Assembly (NCBI RefSeq): GCF_019457915.1
Contig: NZ_JAHZSS010000009.1
Span: 1-64,000, forward strand
From: Neiella holothuriorum
Lineage (GTDB): Bacteria > Pseudomonadota > Gammaproteobacteria > Enterobacterales > Neiellaceae
DNA length: 64,000 bases
Direction: 5' to 3'
This document shows positions 52,502 to 61,306 of this stretch, piece after piece. Every line of letters starts with the position of its first letter. Position 1 is the first letter of the stretch. The notes beneath the pieces were generated by a model, which worked only from the letters and a program-made list of their open reading frames with translations, ran no database searches and was not told the origin of the DNA. Made by a program: the position numbers and the translations under genes.

Positions 52502-54943
52502 ATGGCCATTAAGAAAACCGAACTTTACTCTTCCCTTTGGGCCAGCTGCGACGAGCTGCGCGGCGGTATGGATGCCAGTCAGTACAAAGACTATGTGCTG
52601 ACCATGCTGTTTATGAAGTACGTCTCCGACAAATACAAAGGTGACCCTTACGGCATGATCGTGGTGCCACAAGGTGCTAGCTTTGAGGACATGGTTGCCC
52701 TAAAAGGCGACAAAGAAATCGGCGATAAAATCAATAAGGTCATCAGTGCGCTCGCTGAAGAAAACGACCTCAAAGGTGTGATTGACGTCGCCGACTTTAA
52801 CGACGAAGACAAGCTTGGCAAAGGCAAGGATATGATCGACTGCCTTTCCAAATTAATTGGAATATTTGAAGGCTTAGACCTTTCAGACAACCGTGCTGAT
52901 GGTGATGATCTGCTAGGCGATGCCTATGAATATCTGATGCGTCACTTTGCCACCGAATCGGGCAAATCCAAAGGCCAGTTTTATACACCGTCGGAAGTGT
53001 CGCGCATCCTTTCTAAAGTGATAGGTATTAATAGCAACACCCCGCAAGATGCCACCGTGTATGACCCTACTTGTGGCTCTGGCTCCCTATTGTTAAAAGC
53101 CAGTGATGAAGCGCCACGTGGATTGTCTATTTTCGGGCAGGAAAAAGAAGGAAGTACGGGAGCATTGGCTCGTATGAACATGATTTTGCATAACAACGCC
53201 ACCGCAAAAATCGTGAAAGGCCAGAACACTATCTCTTCCCCTGAGTGGAAAGAGAATAACGGTGAATTAAAGCGTTTTGATTTCGTAGTTGCTAACCCCC
53301 CTTTTTCCAATAAGAACTGGACCAATGGCATTAACCCCACTGAAGATGAATTTGGCCGTTTCAGTTGGGGAATACCACCAGAGAAAAACGGCGACTACAC
53401 CTTTTTGCTGCACATCATTAAGAGCCTAAAAAGTACCGGCAAAGGCGCTGTGATTCTGCCTCACGGCGTTTTGTTCCGAGGCAATGCCGAAGCGCGCATC
53501 CGTGAGAATCTGATTAAACAAGGGTACATTAAAGGCATTATCGGCTTACCGGCCAACTTGTTTTACGGTACGGGGATTCCTGCCTGCATTATTGTCATCG
53601 ACAAAGAGCACGCGAACGCTCGCAGCGGGATTTTTATGGTCGATGCCAGCAAAGGCTTTATCAAAGATGGCAACAAAAACCGATTGCGCAGCCAGGATAT
53701 TCACAAAATCGTCGATGTTTTTACCAAGCAGTTAGAACTGCCACGCTACTCGCGTATGGTGCCGCTCAGTGAAATTGCCGGTAACGACTACAACCTGAAT
53801 ATTCCGCGTTATATTGATTCCAGCGAACCGGAAGACTTACACGATTTAAGCGCTCATCTTCAAGGCGGCATTCCAAACCGCGACATCGATGCGTTAGAGC
53901 GTTACTGGCAAGTTTTCCCGAATATTCGAGCAACGTTATTTGAACATGCGCGTGAAGGGTATAGCGAAGCCTTGGTCAAAGCCTCAGAGGTGAAAAGCAC
54001 CATTCTGAACCATGACGAGTTCAAAACCTTTGCTGCACAAAGCCTAGTGCCCTTTACTGAGTGGTCGCAGCGCTCAAACCTGCACACCATTGAGCAAGGT
54101 GAATTACCTAAACATATTATTCATCGCATCAGCGAAGATTTGCTGCAAAGCTATGCCCAAACGCCGCTACTGAGTAAATACGACATCTACCAGATCCTGA
54201 TGGATTACTGGGCCGATAGCATGCAAGACGATGTGTATGTACTGGTGCAAGACGGCTGGCCAGCGGGCAAGGTACTGCGTGAATTGGTGGTGAATAAAGG
54301 CGAAAAGCTCAAAGAAACCCCTGATTTAATGATTGGTAAAGCCAAATACAAAGCCGAACTTATTCCCCCTGCGCTCATCGTCGCGCGCTTTTTTGCTGCT
54401 GAACAAGCCAAAGTCGATACGCTGCAATCGCTATTAGATAGCGCCAGCCAAGAGCTAGAAACCTACCTTGAAGAAAACTCTTCATCAGGCTCCGGCGGTG
54501 GCGAAGACGGTTTGCTGAATGATGCGCTGAACGACAAAGACAAAGTCACAAAATCCACGGTCACGGCGCGCTTAAAACTCGCCAGCGACCCGGATGAAAA
54601 AGCCGCACTAAAACAAGTCAAAAAGCTGTTTGATGCTGAGGCCGATGCTAAAAAAGCCCTAAAAGAAGCGCAAGATGCGCTCGATTTAGCGGTATGTAAG
54701 CAATATCCCAAACTCAGTATCGATGAGATCAAATCCCTGATTGTGGACGATAAATGGCTGGCAACGCTTGAAAGCCATATCATCGCCGAAATCGAGCGCG
54801 TTACCCAGCAATTGGCCAATCGTGTAAAAGAACTGGAAGAGCGCTACAGCGAACCCCTGCCTGCCATCACTCAATCGGTAGAAAACCTCAGCGAAAAAGT
54901 GGCGGCTCACTTAAAAGCGATGGGGCTGGAGTGGGCGCTATGA
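52502..54943 (+). CDS. hsdM: Type I restriction-modification DNA methyltransferase subunit HsdM
   Basis: 813 residues. N-terminal helical domain (TELYSSLWASCDELRGGMDASQYKDYVLTMLFMKYVSDKY), then the N6-adenine methylase fold with DPTCGSG (188-194, SAM site) and catalytic NPPF (265-268). About 300 extra C-terminal residues (from roughly 510) form a charged helical region ending LEERYSEPLPAITQSVENLSEKVAAHLKAMGLEWAL, longer than in the smallest HsdM proteins. It pairs with HsdS to methylate and with HsdR to cut. AAGGAA precedes the ATG. Stop and next start overlap (ATGA). Confidence 0.97.
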   Translation: MAIKKTELYSSLWASCDELRGGMDASQYKDYVLTMLFMKYVSDKYKGDPYGMIVVPQGASFEDMVALKGDKEIGDKINKVISALAEENDLKGVIDVADFNDEDKLGKGKDMIDCLSKLIGIFEGLDLSDNRADGDDLLGDAYEYLMRHFATESGKSKGQFYTPSEVSRILSKVIGINSNTPQDATVYDPTCGSGSLLLKASDEAPRGLSIFGQEKEGSTGALARMNMILHNNATAKIVKGQNTISSPEWKENNGELKRFDFVVANPPFSNKNWTNGINPTEDEFGRFSWGIPPEKNGDYTFLLHIIKSLKSTGKGAVILPHGVLFRGNAEARIRENLIKQGYIKGIIGLPANLFYGTGIPACIIVIDKEHANARSGIFMVDASKGFIKDGNKNRLRSQDIHKIVDVFTKQLELPRYSRMVPLSEIAGNDYNLNIPRYIDSSEPEDLHDLSAHLQGGIPNRDIDALERYWQVFPNIRATLFEHAREGYSEALVKASEVKSTILNHDEFKTFAAQSLVPFTEWSQRSNLHTIEQGELPKHIIHRISEDLLQSYAQTPLLSKYDIYQILMDYWADSMQDDVYVLVQDGWPAGKVLRELVVNKGEKLKETPDLMIGKAKYKAELIPPALIVARFFAAEQAKVDTLQSLLDSASQELETYLEENSSSGSGGGEDGLLNDALNDKDKVTKSTVTARLKLASDPDEKAALKQVKKLFDAEADAKKALKEAQDALDLAVCKQYPKLSIDEIKSLIVDDKWLATLESHIIAEIERVTQQLANRVKELEERYSEPLPAITQSVENLSEKVAAHLKAMGLEWAL

Positions 54944-55986
54944 CAGCATTAAACACCACGGGCTTGAGCAAACTGGTGGAGGCGATTGCCGGCCAGATTG
55001 AGCAAGCCAGAAACCAAGTTCGCCAATCAGTGAATAGCGCAATGGTGCAAAGCTACTGGCAAATTGGCCGTTTGATTGTTGAGCAGGAGCAGCAGGGCGA
55101 AAGCCGCGCCGCCTACGGCAAACAGCAGTTGCAGCAGCTTTCTCGGCAGCTCACCGAGCGCTTAGGCAAAGGATTTGATGAGCGAAACTTGCGCAATATG
55201 CGGGCGTTTTATCAAACCTTTCCAATTCGGAACACACTGCGTACCGAATTGAGTTGGTCTCATTATCGCACCCTGTTACGTCTGGAAAATCCCGCAGCGC
55301 GTGATTGGTACTTACAAGAGGCCATCAGCCAAAGCTGGAGCGCCCGCGCACTGGAACGCCAAATCAGCACGCTCTACTACGAGCGCCTGTTAGCCAGTCA
55401 AGAAAAAGCGCCAGTCGAACAAGAAGCGCAAGCCAATACGCAACCCTTGGCAGAAAGCGCCAAGGATTACCTGCGCGACCCTTACATTCTCGATTTTTTA
55501 AACCTGCAAGATAACAGCTACCAAGAAAGCGAGCTGGAGCAGGCCATTATCAGCAACCTGCAACAATTCCTGCTAGAGCTGGGCAAAGGCTTTGCCTTTG
55601 TTGAACGCCAGCAGCGTATCCGCTTTGAGGATGAAGACTTTTATATCGACTTAGTGTTCTACAACTTCAAGCTCAAGTGCTTTCTGCTGGTTGATCTGAA
55701 ACTGGGCAAGCTGAAACACCAAGATATTGGCCAGATGGATACCTATGTGCGTCTGTACGATGAACAGCGCAAGGGTGATGACGACAACCCCACCATTGGC
55801 CTAGTGCTATGCAGCGAAAAAAGCGAAGCGGTGGTGAAGTACTCAGTATTGGCGGATCAGAAACAGCTATTTGCGGCCAAATACCTGCCTTACCTGCCGA
55901 CGGAAGAAGAGCTGAAACGGGAACTGGAGCGCGAACGCGAACAGGCCGCAGCACAACTGCAACAGCAGGAGTTAAGAGATGAGTAA
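54940..55986 (+). CDS. DUF1016/PDDEXK nuclease (YhcG type) inside the hsd operon
   Basis: 348 residues. The N-terminal DUF1016 domain (QARNQVRQSVNSAMVQSYWQIGRLIVEQEQQGESRAAYGKQQLQQLSRQL, ERNLRNMRAFYQTF) is followed by a PD-(D/E)xK nuclease region with FYIDLVFYNFKLKCFLLVDLKLGKLKHQDIGQMDTYV (Asp, Asp-x-Lys). Family members (E. coli YhcG) are putative nucleases linked to Type I systems. GGAG 8 bases upstream sets the ATG at 54940, overlapping the hsdM stop by 4 bp; the stop overlaps hsdS by 8 bp. It probably adds a nuclease function to the complex, but its target is unknown. Confidence 0.93.
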   Translation: MTALNTTGLSKLVEAIAGQIEQARNQVRQSVNSAMVQSYWQIGRLIVEQEQQGESRAAYGKQQLQQLSRQLTERLGKGFDERNLRNMRAFYQTFPIRNTLRTELSWSHYRTLLRLENPAARDWYLQEAISQSWSARALERQISTLYYERLLASQEKAPVEQEAQANTQPLAESAKDYLRDPYILDFLNLQDNSYQESELEQAIISNLQQFLLELGKGFAFVERQQRIRFEDEDFYIDLVFYNFKLKCFLLVDLKLGKLKHQDIGQMDTYVRLYDEQRKGDDDNPTIGLVLCSEKSEAVVKYSVLADQKQLFAAKYLPYLPTEEELKRELEREREQAAAQLQQQELRDE

Positions 55987-57376
55987 TCAGGTTGCAGAAG
56001 TGAGTGCAAAATATCTGGTGGAAGCAGCAGAGAAGGCTGTGCCTGTTGGTTATAAGCAGACAGAAGTGGGGGTGATTCCTGAAGATTGGGATGTTGCGAC
56101 AATAGAAGAACTAGCCGGTATTATTGACCCGCAACCAGATCACAGAACGCCACCAGAATCATCGAATGGTGAGCCATACATTGGCATCAGTGATTTCATT
56201 AACAGTAAGGAAGTTGACTGGACTGCAAGTAGGAAAATTATATCTAAAGCAGTAGACAAGCAAGAAAAAAGCTTCCAACTCCAAAAAGGAGATATTGTTT
56301 TTGGGAAAATTGGAACTATTGGAGTGCCAAAGTTTGTACCTCAAGTTCCCTTTAGATTTGCGCTAAGCGCTAATGTCATTTTATTGCAGCCGAAGAACAT
56401 TGAACCAGTCTATTTGATGGAGTTTTTCTACTCGGAACTCTTCCAAAAAACACTCAAATCGGAATTACATTCTACCTCGCAAGCAGCTTTTGGAATGAAC
56501 AAAATGAGGTTGATAGAACTACCTCTACCTCCAAAAGAAGAACAAACCGCCATCGCCAATGCGCTGTCCGATGTCGATGCGCTGATCCGCGAGTTGGAAA
56601 AACTGATTGCCAAAAAACAGGCCATCAAAACCGCCACTATGCAACAACTCCTCACCGGCCGCACCCGCCTGCCGCAATTTGCTTTGCGGGAAGATGGCAT
56701 GCCAAAAGGCACCAAACCAAGTGAGTTAGGGGAAATACCGGATGATTGGGAGGTACACGCTTTAGGTAGTTTATGCGGTTATCAAAATGGGAAAGCTCAA
56801 GAGCAATACTTCAATTCAAATGATGGCTACAAGGTAATTTCTATAGGTAACTATTCTGAATCAGGTAGATATATCGAAACAGGTAGTTATATTGACAAAC
56901 AATTTAAAAATGAGATTGGAAGATTTGTACTTAGCTGTGATGACTTAACAATGATCCTAAACGATAAGACGGCTGTCGGGACAATAATTGGCAGAGTGCT
57001 TTTAATTGAAGCAGATGATACCTATGTCATGAATCAGCGAACGATGAGGCTTACACCTAAAGAAGGTGTGCAATCGAAATTCTTACACTTTCTCATCAAT
57101 TCTGATTCAGTTCACAAAAGAATCGTGGGGATGGCTAAGCCTGGCACACAGATCTATGTGAATACTGATGATGTTTTAGAGTTTAATTTGATAGTCCCCA
57201 ATTCTCAGTACGAACAAACCGCCATCGCCACCATCCTATCCGATATGGACGCAGAGATTCAGGCACTGGAACAACGCCTTGGCAAAACCCGCCAAATCAA
57301 ACAAGGCATGATGCAAGAACTGCTGACGGGTAAGACGCGATTAATCAAGTCATCAAAGGAGGTTATTCATGAGTGA
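55979..57376 (+). CDS. hsdS: Type I restriction specificity subunit HsdS
   Basis: 465 residues with two target recognition domains: TRD1 about 33-185 and TRD2 about 240-405, each followed by a conserved helical spacer (EEQTAIANALSDVDALIRELEKLI and YEQTAIATILSDMDAEIQALEQRL). The DNA of both TRDs is visibly AT-richer than flanking sequence. A 19-bp sequence, gaacaaaccgccatcgcca, is repeated exactly at 56540-56558 and 57212-57230, at the start of each spacer. The recognised DNA sequence cannot be predicted from here. Overlaps neighbours by 8 bp at both ends; AGGAG precedes the ATG. Confidence 0.95.
   Translation: MSNQVAEVSAKYLVEAAEKAVPVGYKQTEVGVIPEDWDVATIEELAGIIDPQPDHRTPPESSNGEPYIGISDFINSKEVDWTASRKIISKAVDKQEKSFQLQKGDIVFGKIGTIGVPKFVPQVPFRFALSANVILLQPKNIEPVYLMEFFYSELFQKTLKSELHSTSQAAFGMNKMRLIELPLPPKEEQTAIANALSDVDALIRELEKLIAKKQAIKTATMQQLLTGRTRLPQFALREDGMPKGTKPSELGEIPDDWEVHALGSLCGYQNGKAQEQYFNSNDGYKVISIGNYSESGRYIETGSYIDKQFKNEIGRFVLSCDDLTMILNDKTAVGTIIGRVLLIEADDTYVMNQRTMRLTPKEGVQSKFLHFLINSDSVHKRIVGMAKPGTQIYVNTDDVLEFNLIVPNSQYEQTAIATILSDMDAEIQALEQRLGKTRQIKQGMMQELLTGKTRLIKSSKEVIHE
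56540..57230 (+). repeat. Exact 19-bp direct repeat within hsdS
   Basis: gaacaaaccgccatcgcca at 56540-56558 and 57212-57230, 672 bp apart, in frame with each other. It marks the end of each TRD, the place where homologous recombination can swap specificity domains. Confidence 0.95.
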
Positions 57377-59996
57377 ATCTGTATTTGCGTACGGAAGTCG
57401 TTGGTTAAAAGCCGACTTCCACCTCCATACTCGGGCCGATAAAGAATTTACTTATACTGGTGAAGAAAATGACTATGCTAACCAGTATGTTGCGGCGCTT
57501 GCGAATGCGGGCATTGGTCTTGGGGTTATCACCAACCACAATAAATTTGATGTAGATGAATTTAAGGCACTGTGCAAAAAAGCCAAAAAATCAGGCATTG
57601 GTTTGTTGCCGGGCATTGAGTTATCCATCAAGGATGGTCAGGCTGGTGTGCATACCTTGGTGATATTTTCCGATGAATGGTTTAACAACAAAGAACAGAC
57701 TAACCATATTCAAACGTTTCTCAGCCTGACTTTCGCGGGTATTGCGAACTTTGAAGATGAAAATGCGCGCTCGAACCACGATATTGTCGACACCGTGCGT
57801 GAGCTGGATAAATTTCACAAAGATTACTTTCTCATTTTTGCCCACGTCGAAGCACCAAAGGGGTTGTGGAAAGAACTCGCACCAGGGCGAATAAAGGATT
57901 TATTTGATAACGCGACAGTAAGACGTAGAGCCTTGGCTTTTCAAAAAGTGCGCACCCGTGATGAACGCGCTAAAATCCAGCAGGCATTAGGTCATTTATA
58001 TCCGGCTGAAGTGGAAGGTTGTGATGGCAAGAACCTTGCGGATATGGCGGCACGAAAAGAGGCAAGCTACTTAAAGCTTGGCTCATTCAGCTTTGAGGCG
58101 GTCAAGTTTGCGTTGCGCGATAAAGCCTCCCGAGTCCGCGCCGAGCTGCCTAGCTATAAACATTCTTATATTCAAAAAATCCGTTTTGAAGGGGCGGGTA
58201 CTTTAGGAGGCACAGAAATTTGCCTTTCACCTGAGCTCAATACCCTGATTGGCATTCGTGGCAGTGGTAAATCATCCGTGTTGGAAGGCGTACGTTACGC
58301 GCTGAATATCCCCTTTGGTGATAAGTCGTCGGATGTGGAATACAAAGAGGGGCTGGTAAAACACTTACTGCGTAGTGGTGGCAAAATTACCATCGACGCC
58401 ATTGACCGCCGCGGCCAGCCCTATCAAATCCGCCGTATCTTGGGTGAGCGCCCCGATGTGTATGTGAATGGTCAGTTGCAACCGGGCGTGTCGGTGCGTG
58501 AAACGGTATTGCATCAGCCGATCTACTTTGGTCAGAAAGATCTTTCCAGCACGGGCGCTGGCTTTGAAAAAGACTTGATTGAAAAGCTGCTTGGCGAAGC
58601 TCTGGTGCCCGTTAGACAAAAAATTGAGCTGGGCCGTCAGCGGGTGGTGGACGCGATTAATCAGATTAAACGCCTCACCCGAGCGGCAACGCAAAAGCAA
58701 GAATGGTTGCAGAAAAAACAAGATGCCGAATTTAAGCTCAAGTTTTATCAGCAGCACGGTGTTGAAACCAAGCTGCAAAAGCAAATTGACTTTGAGCGCG
58801 ACGAACGTAAAGCACAGCAAGTCATTCAAGGTGCTGAGCATTATCTATCCGAGCTCAATAGTTTTGTCGCCAGCTTTGAAGATGAGCTAAAAAATCAGGC
58901 GTTGTATAAGTCTGCCCAGAATCAGATATTTTTTGATGACTTTTTTGCAACCTACCAGCAGTTGATTGCTGGCTTTGATGGCATTAAGCAAACGGTGCTA
59001 ACGGGTCAAAGTACGGTTGCGCTATTACAACAGAAGCTGGCTGGCTTTGTGCAGCAAAAACAGGCGCTAAAAGAAGAGTTTGCCGAGATTGAACGCAAAC
59101 TGGCCACAGAGCTTAAGCAAGCCGGTGCTCAGGCAATTAGCCCGCAAGAATTTAAACAGCTTAAAAGCTTGTTAGACCAAGCCGATCAAATGTTAGCCGT
59201 ACTCGCCAAAAGCGAGCAGCAGTATGCGGATTTGAATCAATCCCTAGAACGTGAATTAGCGCAGCTTAATGATCTTTGGCTGGAGGAGTACCGCACCATT
59301 GAGCAGGTGCTGAGTAAGATCAATCGGGTTGATTCGCCCCTTAAAATTGTGCCGCAATTTAAAGCGAATAAGGCTGCCATGCTTAAGCACATTCAAGATT
59401 TGTATCGAGGGAGCCGTATTCGTGAAGCGACGTTGCAAAGTGTGGTGGATGAATACAGTGACTTTGCATCGGCCTATCGCGACGTTGAAAAGCTGAAAAG
59501 CACGCTTGGCGGGTCTTTTGATACCTTCTGGCAGTATTTTGAAGACAACTTAGAAGCCTTGTTAACTTGGCAAGTGCCGAATGTGTTTACCATCGAGTAT
59601 CACGGCAAAGCACTGGCGCACCACTCGTTGGGGCAACGGGCATCGGCGTTGATGCTGTTTGTGTTAAGTCAGCAAGAAAACGACGTGGTGATCATTGATC
59701 AGCCAGAAGATGATTTGGACAACCAAACTATCTATGACGATGTCATCAAGCTGATCCGAGAGCTTAAGCCTTCTACCCAGTTTATCTTCGCGACACACAA
59801 CGCCAATATTCCGGTACTGGGTGATGCGGAACAGGTAATTGCCTGTGAGTATCAAGATGACCATATCGCGTTGGTTAACGGCAGCATTGACTGTGCTGAC
59901 GTTCAACAGCGCATTGTAAGTATTATGGAAGGTGGTGCCGAAGCCTTCGAAAAACGTAAGCAGGTATATGAAGCATGGAAACCGAAGAACTCTTAG
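57369..59996 (+). CDS. TrlF-family PHP phosphoesterase–AAA (SMC-like) ATPase
   Basis: 875 residues. The N-terminal PHP domain has metal ligands in DFHLHTR (His18, His20), TNHNKF (His57) and PGIEL (Glu84), and HVEAPKGLW. An ABC/SMC-type ATPase follows: Walker A GIRGSGKS (295-302), a long coiled-coil region (about 420-680), Walker B VVIIDQPEDDLDNQ (Asp777) and FIFATHNANIP. The architecture is like RloC/Old-type nucleases but with PHP in place of a TOPRIM or HEPN effector; PHP domains cleave phosphoesters, so a DNA or nucleotide-directed effector is inferred. AAAGGAGG before the ATG is an ideal ribosome site. It is locked into the hsd operon by an 8-bp overlap upstream and 22-bp overlap downstream. 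Confidence 0.9.
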   Translation: MSESVFAYGSRWLKADFHLHTRADKEFTYTGEENDYANQYVAALANAGIGLGVITNHNKFDVDEFKALCKKAKKSGIGLLPGIELSIKDGQAGVHTLVIFSDEWFNNKEQTNHIQTFLSLTFAGIANFEDENARSNHDIVDTVRELDKFHKDYFLIFAHVEAPKGLWKELAPGRIKDLFDNATVRRRALAFQKVRTRDERAKIQQALGHLYPAEVEGCDGKNLADMAARKEASYLKLGSFSFEAVKFALRDKASRVRAELPSYKHSYIQKIRFEGAGTLGGTEICLSPELNTLIGIRGSGKSSVLEGVRYALNIPFGDKSSDVEYKEGLVKHLLRSGGKITIDAIDRRGQPYQIRRILGERPDVYVNGQLQPGVSVRETVLHQPIYFGQKDLSSTGAGFEKDLIEKLLGEALVPVRQKIELGRQRVVDAINQIKRLTRAATQKQEWLQKKQDAEFKLKFYQQHGVETKLQKQIDFERDERKAQQVIQGAEHYLSELNSFVASFEDELKNQALYKSAQNQIFFDDFFATYQQLIAGFDGIKQTVLTGQSTVALLQQKLAGFVQQKQALKEEFAEIERKLATELKQAGAQAISPQEFKQLKSLLDQADQMLAVLAKSEQQYADLNQSLERELAQLNDLWLEEYRTIEQVLSKINRVDSPLKIVPQFKANKAAMLKHIQDLYRGSRIREATLQSVVDEYSDFASAYRDVEKLKSTLGGSFDTFWQYFEDNLEALLTWQVPNVFTIEYHGKALAHHSLGQRASALMLFVLSQQENDVVIIDQPEDDLDNQTIYDDVIKLIRELKPSTQFIFATHNANIPVLGDAEQVIACEYQDDHIALVNGSIDCADVQQRIVSIMEGGAEAFEKRKQVYEAWKPKNS

Positions 59997-61126
59997 CGAT
60001 TATTGCCAACGGTGAAGACTCAAGGCATCAGTTTAAAGCCACCATTAATAATGAGAACTCATTGGCCTCTGAAATGGCCGCATTTTGCAACTCTAAAGGC
60101 GGCTACATTCTCGTTGGTGTAAACGACGATGGGACTATTTCAGGTTTAACAGACGAAAATATTCGAGAGATTAATAATCGGATCTCTAATGCTGCATCCA
60201 ATAACATTAGGCCCGCCATAAACCCAATGACTCAGAATTTCACTTTGCCAACTGGGAAGGTGCTGCTAGTCACCGTTGAAGCGGGTTTAAACAAGCCGTA
60301 CATGGATACTAATGGGTATATCTGGGTTAAAAGCGGATCTGACAAACGAAGAGTGACCGCACGCGAAGAACTCCAAAGAATGTTTCAAGAAGCTGCACTG
60401 ATACACGCTGATGAGACCCCTGTTAGCGGTAGTTCTGTTACAGACATAGACCAAGAGTTTTTTGACGCTTTTTTTGAAAGGGAATACGGCGAACGAGTTG
60501 AAGATCAAGACGTATCCCGTGTTCAACTGCTTGAAAACATGAATTTGGCAAAGAACGGGCAGCTTAATATCTGCGGCGCCTTGTTGTTTGCATCACGACC
60601 ACAAATACGCTTACCGGTTTTTATGGTAAAAGCGGTGGCTTTTCCGGGTGTTGATATCGAAGACGAGCACTATATCGACAGCCAGGATATTAACGGCAAG
60701 CAATCGGATGTATTCCAAAAGGTTCTGGGTTTTGTGTTGGCTAACATTCGCCATGAGCAGAATGAACAAAGCTTCAACTCGGTCGGTGAACCAGAAATTC
60801 CGCGAATCGTGCTTGAAGAGCTTATTGCCAATGCGCTTATTCATCGCGATTACTTTGTATCCGCGCCGATTAAGGTTTTGGTGTTTGCAGATCGAATTGA
60901 AATCGTGAGCCCCGGTCACTTGCCCAATAACTTAACGATAGAAAATATCAAAATGGGTAACTCGAATGTTAGAAACCCAATTTTGGCCTCGTTTGCTCCA
61001 AAAGTGTTGCCATATCGAGGCTTGGGGAGCGGCATAAAACGAGCGATAAAAGCGTATTCAGACATTGAGTTTATTGACGACAGAGCTGGCAATGCGTTCA
61101 AGGCCATTATTAAGCGAACTCAATGA
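59975..61126 (+). CDS. AlbA_2/Schlafen-type ATP-binding protein
   Basis: 383 residues. The N-terminal AlbA_2 (Schlafen-like) domain (about 10-130): SRHQFKATINNENSLASEMAAFCNSKGGYILVGVNDDGTISGL and YIWVKSGSDKRRVTAREEL. The C-terminal half is an HATPase_c-like module: EELIANALIHRDYFVSAPIKVLVFADRIEIVSPGHLPN and YRGLGSGIKRAI. This COG2865 type is often found in defence clusters and restriction operons, but its role is not settled. It overlaps the TrlF gene by 22 bases. No gene follows for 180 bp. Confidence 0.92.
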   Translation: METEELLAIIANGEDSRHQFKATINNENSLASEMAAFCNSKGGYILVGVNDDGTISGLTDENIREINNRISNAASNNIRPAINPMTQNFTLPTGKVLLVTVEAGLNKPYMDTNGYIWVKSGSDKRRVTAREELQRMFQEAALIHADETPVSGSSVTDIDQEFFDAFFEREYGERVEDQDVSRVQLLENMNLAKNGQLNICGALLFASRPQIRLPVFMVKAVAFPGVDIEDEHYIDSQDINGKQSDVFQKVLGFVLANIRHEQNEQSFNSVGEPEIPRIVLEELIANALIHRDYFVSAPIKVLVFADRIEIVSPGHLPNNLTIENIKMGNSNVRNPILASFAPKVLPYRGLGSGIKRAIKAYSDIEFIDDRAGNAFKAIIKRTQ

Positions 61127-61169
61127 ATAGCGAGTACAGTTGGTAGCGTTAAGTGCTCAAAAGTCTAAC

Positions 61170-61266
61170 TTGCTTGATCGTTGCTTGACTGAGTGGTGCT
61201 GAATCTAACTGGCTTGGTAGTAATTTATTGATTTAAATGGATAAAATTTGCTTGATCGTTGCTTGA
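61170..61266. repeat. Four TTGCTTGA repeats upstream of hsdR
   Basis: TTGCTTGATCGTTGCTTGA occurs identically at 61170-61188 and 61248-61266. Each contains TTGCTTGA twice with an 11-bp period (one helical turn). The last copy ends 40 bases before the hsdR ATG, suggesting cooperative regulator binding at a separate hsdR promoter. The remaining gap is AT-rich. Confidence 0.8.
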
Positions 61267-61306
61267 TTGGCAAGGGAAACAAGCTTCGAATTGATTAGAG
61301 GTTAGG

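Noticed and set aside
58365-58841. 158-codon minus-strand frame within the TrlF gene
   Set aside because: Lies antisense to conserved ATPase sequence, lacks a promoter or ribosome site, and has no family resemblance.
61170-61266. Possible CRISPR-like array from the TTGCTTGA blocks
   Set aside because: Only two 19-bp blocks occur with an unequal non-spacer context and no cas genes; regulatory repeats fit better.
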